Assembly (NCBI GenBank): GCA_023052935.1
Contig: CM041294.1
Location: forward strand, 11,456,414-11,520,413
Reading direction: 5' to 3'
DNA length: 64,000 nt
DNA from: Piezodorus guildinii
Taxonomy: Eukaryota; Arthropoda; Insecta; Hemiptera; Pentatomidae
Below are positions 58,451 to 64,000 of this stretch, piece after piece; the first letter of the stretch is position 1, and each line of letters opens with the position of its first letter. The translations under genes and the position numbers were made by a program. The notes under the pieces are model-generated. The model made no database searches. It was not told the DNA's origin and was given only the letters and a program-made list of their open reading frames with translations.

Positions 58451-59195
58451 GAAGGATTTATTTTGGCCATACAAGATCAAGTGATTTCAACCAATGCGTA
58501 TAGGAAATACATTTGTGGAGTGAATATAAGTGAACGATGTCGTCTTTGTAAAACGGCTATAGAGTCTATCCAACATGTATCGTCTGGGTGTCAGGCATTG
58601 GCAAGGAGAGGATACCTTAAGAGGCATAATAACTTGCCCTAAATTATTCACCAATCGCTGGCATTATCATACCAAATGATAGCAGGCGAGGTACCTTATT
58701 ACCGATACGAACCAAAACAGGTACTCTTAGGTGAAAAAGGGACAATATACTGGGATCGTTCCATCATTTCCGATCACATGATATTAAACAACAAGCCGGA
58801 CATAGTGGTTATGGATCGAAATGTAAAATGCGGCTATGTCATCGATATTGCTGTCCCGAATGATGACAATATCGACAAAACTATTGCTGAGAAAATACCA
58901 AAATATCAAGATTCGTGCCAGGAACTACGTCAAGTCTATAAGCTGGAACATATCAAGGTATATCCGATAATTATCTCATGCAACGGCCTCATTCCAGATG
59001 ACACCATTTTAGCAACTAAAAACTTAAAACTGCCCGAAAAGGTTCTGGAAAAAGGACAGAAAGCAGTTCTCCTCGGTAAAGCCAGTATCATCAGAAAATT
59101 CTTAAATATAGTATAGTATTTTTTTCCTAGCCCCTGACTTTGGTCCGGGTAGGTAAATATTCTGGTAAAACCAAGAAAATTTGCAATAAATAATA
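58451..59195 (+). pseudogene. RLE-type non-LTR retrotransposon, C-terminal domain
   Basis: One frame runs from 58452 to the stop at 59114-59116 with a single in-frame TAA (58640-58642). It begins EGFILAIQDQVISTNAYRKY. A CX2CX8HX4C knuckle (CRLCKTAIESIQHVSSGC, 58538-58591) and RRGYLKRHN follow, as in elements with a restriction-like endonuclease. Downstream PYYRYEPKQVLL, YWDRSI, then KPDIVVMDRNVKCGYVIDIA carries the PD and ID of the endonuclease core, and EKIPKYQ follows. The end AVLLGKASIIRKFLNIV is typical. It is 5'-truncated, and TAA-type repeats flank both sides (58427-58449 and 59184-59195). R4/Dong-clade elements are known to target TAA repeats, so that clade is the best guess. Only one stop has accumulated, suggesting a fairly young copy. 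Confidence 0.88.
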
Positions 59196-59659
59196 ATAAA
59201 ATTGGGGGGTTTCAGGATACGTAGAACCCGAGTAAGGAATTAATAAAAATCCCTTTGTCAAACATCCGCGGTATTTGAAACAACTAGACCATTTTTTATT
59301 ATTTTTTTTTTTTAGTTCTCAACAAAAATACAAGGGCATGCAACGATGAAACTAATACCTAGACGTTGATATCAGCTGTTTGTTTTTAATTTAAAAAAAA
59401 TTGATCCCTTCAGAATTTGAGTGCGTTTCAAGATACGTAGAACCCGAATAACTAACTCAGTCTATTAATTCTATAAATTAATCATAATTCATAAATAATT
59501 AAATTTTCTACAAAATGAAAAAAAAAGATCTATAGAAATTGGTTAAGAACTAGCAGAGATATAGCGTTTTGAAATTAGCAGTGGTGATATGACATTTTCC
59601 TTTGAATCATTTATTGCTGTTCATATTAGTTAGTAACCTATGAACAGATATATAAACAA

Positions 59660-60840
59660 CTAGCTGTTGCTCGCCACTTCGCCTGCGTCTATTTCTGTTA
59701 TTATGATCGCTATTAAGACGTTTTTAAAAAATATATTGGGCTGTCCGGAGAGTTCGTAGAGAAATTTGGACAACAATTAAAATTAATGAACAGCTTAAAA
59801 TTTATTTATTTAATCTACAAAACAGTTACCACCATTAGCGATTATCCTTTTCCCAACCAATGCCAAATACTGAGCATCACCTATCTTGGATGCAAGCCGG
59901 ACCTTTGGTGTTGCGAGCGGCGTCGTTCCAGGCAACCCCCAAGATTTTTTTCGGCTACTGTTGATGTAGAGAATCAATTTTTCGTCACCAGTAACAAATT
60001 GTTTCAAAAATGGATCCTTCACATTTTTTTCAGCAGTAAATCCCAACATGAAATCCTTTCAATTAGCTCATGGGGGACCCAAACGCCGCAACGACAGACG
60101 TACCCTACCCTGCCTTCTTTAGATGATCAAAAACGGTCGATTTGCAGGATCTGAACTCCGCAGCAATCTCATGAACAGTAATTCGAGGATTGTTTTTGAT
60201 GACCGTCATAACACTCTCGATGTCAAGAGTTGAACTTTGGCCAGCCCGGGGTTGGTCTTCCAAATTGAAATCTCCTCATCTAAACCGCGAAAACCACTTT
60301 TGAACCGTTTTCAGCAATCGAATCGCTACCGTACACGGCACGAATCTTTCTTGGAATGCTTTTTTCCCTTTTTAAAAAAGAACAGCATAATATGCCGAAA
60401 ATGAACCGAACCGTCACTCATGTTGCTTTGCAATAAGCTACAATACTGATCCTCAATAAAGACAAATTCAGTATGTAAACATAGTTAATTCCACGAGGAT
60501 GGCTAAAATCGATTCCTACGTGTTTAAATGTTTGCCCATGTGATTTATTATTTGTTACGACAAAAGTTAACTTAACGGGACATTGAATTATTTTAAACTT
60601 TATAGGTAAATCATTTGGAATCGTTGGGATGCGAGGTCAATTTCCCCCGTTTTTTTTTCAGATTTTCCACTGATTCTTCGCTCCTATTGGTCGCAGCGTG
60701 ATGTTATATAGCCTATAACCTTCCACGATAAATGGTCTATCCAACACAAAAACAATTTGAATTTTGACAAGTTTGAACCAGTTTCTGAGATTAGCGCATT
60801 CAAACAAATAAACTCTTCAGCTTTATAATATTAGTATAGA
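59660..60840 (-). mobile_element. Helitron remnant interrupted by a mariner
   Basis: On minus it starts TCTATACTAATATTATAAAG (from 60840) and ends GCGAGCAACAGCTAG (59660). Helicase-coding homology (ATTATTTGTTACGAC, AAATCGATTCCTACG) is present near 60505-60590. The part between that and 59735 is replaced by a mariner, with some Helitron sequence lost. Confidence 0.85.
59736..60490 (-). mobile_element. Mariner family 3, internally deleted, one inverted end left
   Basis: The left end TTGGGCTGTCCGGAGAGTTC follows a TA. On minus the transposase begins at 60421 (MSDGSVHFRHIMLFFFKKGK), then in shifted frames QKWFSRFR, GDFNLEDQPRAG and NNPRITVHEIAAEFR (helix-turn-helix region), WVPHELIE, and FLKQFVTGDEKLILY with the first catalytic Asp. 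The C-terminal third with the other two Asp residues and the right inverted end are missing. It is dead. Confidence 0.9.
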
Positions 60841-60905
60841 TTATATCCAAATAAAGTTATTTTGAAATAATAAACCATTGTGTGATAATTTGCAGCGTTT
60901 TAGTA

Positions 60906-61239
60906 CAAGAATACGTTCCTAGTAATAGTCACCGATGCATACGTCGAGAAATACACATTTCAGGCCCTGTAAGAATTTTAAAATGTGCGTCATTAAAGAT
61001 ATTTTAAAAAGCTGTTTACCAACGAAAGTTGTGAGTGGTATTTTCGGTTGAGGGTTCACAACAACCAAATGGTCCGGGGCCTAGATCGAAGAAAACACAG
61101 CACACTGCCAAAAAATATATTCTCGTATCCACAACGGACGATTAATATACATGGTATGTAAATAATGCCAACACGTGCAATTATTTGGCTTAAAATAATT
61201 TGTTCAACCTAGTCAGATAAACTTTTTAATACACCAGAA
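60906..61239. other. Spacer between repeat D copies
   Basis: 61020-61130 is slightly GC-richer. Nothing recognised. Confidence 0.4.
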
Positions 61240-61855
61240 AAAAAAAAATTACTCCCCTTCAAAATTTGAGGTCTTGCGTTTCAAGATGCGTAGAATCCGA
61301 ATAACGAATGCAAAAACTCCGTTTTTCCAGCGTCCGCTGCATTTCTCCAAAACTACTAAACCATTTTGTTTTTGTTTTTAATTCGCCACAAAAATACTAG
61401 GTCATGAAACGATGATCTCAACACCAAGACGTTCATTTTTAAAATGGAGGCTAATTAAAAGTGATTTAAATTAATAACTCAGATATTTTTGATAACAGAA
61501 AAATTGTATTAGTTTTTATTAACTAAAAAAACGCAAATATTTTTTTTTAATTGAAATTTTATCCATTAATACGCCCATAACTCAGTTATTTTTGAGAATA
61601 AGGACAAATATGTATAGAGATTTTGAATCAGTAAAACGCGATAAATAGAGGGGAAAAATTGATCTATATATTTAAGATATAAATTATAATAGATGTACTT
61701 TCACCAAAACTCGGTTATTATTGAAGATAGAGAAAAATGGAAATGATTAGCCGTTACAATATAAGTGTAGCTATAACAGTTATACACTAATATAGCTATT
61801 TGGAAATATTAAACCATTGTGTAATAATTTGCAGTGTTTTATTAGAAATGTATTA
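61240..61855. repeat. Repeat D copy
   Basis: TTTGAGGTCTTGCGTTTCAAG, ACACCAAGACGTTCA, CCATAACTCAGTTATTTTTG and ACCATTGTGTAATAATTTGC are shared with the other D copies in the same order. Confidence 0.75.
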
Positions 61856-62580
61856 TTAGTGACTGAATTCTGAGCTGTGCTGATTATTTACGTCTGAAAT
61901 TCTGTAAACAAATCCTTAAAAATTTTATCGTATGTTGTGCTCTTAATTAGGTTTAGTAGGTCACTACTGTTCATTTTCTTATCACCGTATTTGAATTAAT
62001 AAATAAACAGACACAAATAAAAAAAAAGACCATCGTTGACTGCCAGATCCTACTTTCCAACTAGACCTACATTTTAATTCTTCTTTGATTTAATATTTAA
62101 TAATTGAGACGTTGATTAGTAACAAAGGTATATATATATATATACTCGTATATATATTTTAACCAACTTATTTGATTCTTTTCTCATTTAAATTAGTAAT
62201 TATAGAAAATAATTGCATCTCGTGTTTTTAAAGGGCTTGAGTGTTCATGAGATAAAATCAAATTGAAGATTTAGATAAAACTAAATGATGAGAATACAAA
62301 TATGTCACTATTTCGATTTCGTAAAAATGTCTACCTTTTAGAAAAGAACGTCTCAATTCTTAAATATTTTGTCGTTATATTTACTCTAGGAAACAAGTAT
62401 ATAAGGCATATAGACTAAAAAACTCACGTTAGTTAATTATATACGATAGAGTAATGAAGGTTAAATGGAGAAGGACAGTGAGAAGGTTTTCCTTATTAGC
62501 GCATAATTGTACGTCGTAAATTTTACCTATGGAGGTCTTTAATATCAAGGCATTCCACAGAAAATTGAGAAAAATTTTCA
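61856..62580. other. AT-rich stretch with a repeat F copy
   Basis: 62260-62358 matches 56540-56650 and ends CTTTTAGAAAAGAACGTCTC. A short (TA)n run is at 62130-62160. No gene. Confidence 0.45.
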
Positions 62581-62700
62581 GACGGCATAGCTAAGGATTT
62601 TTTACTCCCATTAAAAAATCCTTGGACGACCTGCGGGTTCGAACCCATGACCTTTGGCATAGGAGGCTGTTATGCTAGCCACCCAGCTATAGGTGAACCC
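62581..62700 (-). mobile_element. SINE-A head half with intact B box
   Basis: On minus: GGGTTCACCTATAGCTGGG, TGGCTAGCATAACAGCC, GGGTTCGAACCCGCAGG (perfect B box) and GGATTTTTTAATGGGAG, ending at GCTATGCCGTC. Confidence 0.85.
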
Positions 62701-62901
62701 GCTAATGCGAAGTCGTTTAAGATCCCAAATAAGCATCACACTTATTAGTAACTTATAAATTCAGCGATTGCTCACCCTCCAAGTTCAGACCACAAGTTGG
62801 ATATAGGAGTTGCAAGTGAAACAGTGAAAATTGATAAAAAGAAATAAAATTATAAGAAACATTTAATTTATACTTCTTATATAATTGAAATTATACGCGT
62901 A

Positions 62902-62982
62902 TAACCTGGATAGGTATATTTTGGGTTCTCTCTGTATTATCGTCCGATTAACCACAGCAGGATTAAGTGACGTTAAACAAAA
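62902..62982 (+). mobile_element. SINE-A tail fragment
   Basis: AACCTGGATAGG, a gap, CGTCCGATTAACCACAGCAG, then GTTAAACAAAATT. Confidence 0.7.
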
Positions 62983-63579
62983 TTAACGTAACAATAAACA
63001 AAATTATCACGTCATATCAAATAAAAATATTTACAAATAAAAAAATCCATTTTGAAAATAATATATGTAATATTCTTGCTATTTTGCACCCCAAAAACCA
63101 TGAATGAAGGCTGAATCGCAAAGGCATATCTCATAGTAAAATCTCAATCAATAAAATCGATAACCTTATAATAGACCCGTTAGATAATATGATAAAAAGG
63201 TTAGGTATAGAAGAAAACATCTTTCAATCACATAAATATTCAGGGTTTTTTTTTTATGTTCTTTTATTATACTAAATACATCATTATTGAATTACATTAT
63301 ATGATTATATGTTTTTATAAAGTGCCATTCCATGTTATGTATCATCCAAAATTTCATGGATTGTTAAAAATAAGATTGAGTGGTAATGTACGCACCACAT
63401 CCATTGCTGCTCATTGCCGAGGTCCAATTGTGGATCGTCAAAAGGAACACAAACAACTGCTAACTGCTTTAACTGACCTGCTTCATTGAATTGTTGATCC
63501 AAGTCGCAGTAGTGTGTTCTTAGGACGCTCATCATTTTGAGGGTGTGACTTGTAATTGGAACGAGTTCACTGGTATACT
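62983..63579. other. Spacer with one unassigned open frame (63335-63535, minus)
   Basis: The minus frame encodes MMSVLRTHYCDLDQQFNEAG and VVCVPFDDPQLDLGNEQQWM, richer in polar residues than nearby chance frames. No family, splice site or promoter is recognised. It could be an exon or a transposon relic. Confidence 0.3.
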
Positions 63580-63718
63580 GGGTGGGTCGTCTGTGTTATA
63601 GTGGCTAGCCTAACTGCCTTCTATATCCAAAATCGAGGGTTCAAACCTAGATGATGGTCCTAAGATTTTTTAAAATTTCCTTGGTTGTACTGTACTTCGG
63701 AGGCGGCTCTCAAAGGGT
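63580..63718 (+). mobile_element. SINE-A head fragment
   Basis: TAGTGGCTAGCCTAACTGCC (A-box region), GAGGGTTCAAACCTAG (B box) and GATGGTCCTAAGATTTTTT are recognisable; the body is cut near CGGAGGCGGC. Confidence 0.75.
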
Positions 63719-63866
63719 CCACAAGAACCAACTCCACTATGTGGAGGGGGATACCTTGTGATACCCAAGTGCCTACCATCACGTCCACGCCGTGAGAGCT
63801 GGTAACGCACATTGTGCGGCTAACGATGGAGGCTAATTTGGGTACGGAGCACCCTCCAGTATAGAA
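63719..63866. other. GC-richer block before the next retroelement
   Basis: CTATGTGGAGGGGGATACC and CCATCACGTCCACGCCGTG occur once in the window; origin unknown. Confidence 0.35.
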
Positions 63867-64000
63867 ATGTTCAGGTCAGTATATAAAAGTAGAAATCCCT
63901 GGTTTGATAAAGAGTGTTTCTTAGCTAGAAAGAGGTCATTTGATTTCCTGAATTTATTTAGAAAAACAATGTTTACTCACCATAAATTGCAGTATTTAAA
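63867..64000 (+). pseudogene. Non-LTR retrotransposon frame running off the window
   Basis: An open frame to the last base encodes SRNPWFDKECFLARKRSFDF and LNLFRKTMFTHHKLQYL. The NPWFD..C..AR(K)...F...R pattern is typical of the linker between endonuclease and reverse transcriptase in LINE polyproteins. Whether the element is intact beyond the window cannot be seen. Confidence 0.7.

Larger units (their letters stand above)
59200..60905. repeat. Repeat D copy interrupted by a Helitron
   Basis: Repeat D blocks (AGACGTTGATATCAGCTG, GAAATTAGCAGTGGTGATAT, GAACAGATATATAAACAA) run to 59659. They resume at 60841 with TATATCCAAATAAAGTTATT and TAATTTGCAG, as in the unbroken copy at 36466-36530. Part of the left side is duplicated (GTTTCAGGATACGTAGAACC, GTTTCAAGATACGTAGAACC). 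Confidence 0.75.

Noticed and set aside
59810..60154. A + strand gene opposite the mariner
   Set aside because: The + frame is the antisense of mariner transposase, whose motifs on minus (VTGDEK, WVPHEL) are clear.

Overview
The window looks like arthropod, most likely insect, nuclear DNA. It is strongly AT-rich, has no bacterial-style operons, and is packed with insect-type mobile DNA: mariner, Jockey and other non-LTR retrotransposons, Helitrons, DINE-1/HINE-like elements and tRNA-derived SINEs. It also has spliced coding exons with GT/AG borders. The order of insect cannot be told from sequence reading alone.

Host gene: I see one credible host gene, on the + strand. A GC-rich promoter and ATG-free leader (about 7081-7351) precede a first coding exon (7352-7471, 40 codons) that ends at a GTGAGT donor. 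A GC-rich terminal exon (51423-51647, 74 codons plus TGA) follows a good acceptor. Both borders are phase 0. A second candidate first exon (44906-44956, 17 codons), with its own TATA-containing GC-rich upstream region, also ends in phase 0. The gene would make small basic proteins of 114 and 91 residues from two promoters. I do not recognise the protein. Nearly everything between 7.5 and 51.4 kb would be one 44-kb intron filled with mobile elements.

Repeats, left to right. 1-7 kb: a 25-bp minisatellite, a SINE with clear A and B boxes (SINE-B), a 13-copy 89-bp satellite, a dead non-LTR retrotransposon and a HINE-like element. 7.5-16.9 kb: mariner pieces (one with both inverted ends), a Helitron with a helicase remnant, and a 59-bp satellite. 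17-30 kb: HINE-like, SINE-A and non-LTR fragments. 31-36 kb: a GC-rich island of unknown nature, a perfect 440-bp tandem duplication inside a SINE-A, and a Jockey remnant whose reading frame holds a 36-bp minisatellite. 37-44 kb: several HINE-like copies, one carrying two separate Jockey insertions, and a SINE inserted in a mariner leader. 45-57 kb: hammerhead-ribozyme-like motifs, a foldback element with a Jockey insertion (14-bp target duplication), a 120-bp inverted repeat and microsatellites. 58-64 kb: the C-terminal half of a restriction-like-endonuclease retrotransposon between TAA repeats, a mariner nested in a Helitron nested in another repeat, and the start of another retrotransposon frame at the right edge.

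The most unusual signals are (1) a set of hammerhead-like RNA motifs whose stems covary between copies, the best at 56427-56468 (minus strand); (2) the two-promoter small gene with a 44-kb transposon-filled intron; (3) the RLE retrotransposon between TAA repeats. SINE-A (about 19 pieces) and the HINE-like family (about 11 pieces) dominate the landscape. Family names SINE-A, SINE-B and repeats D, E and F are labels used only here.
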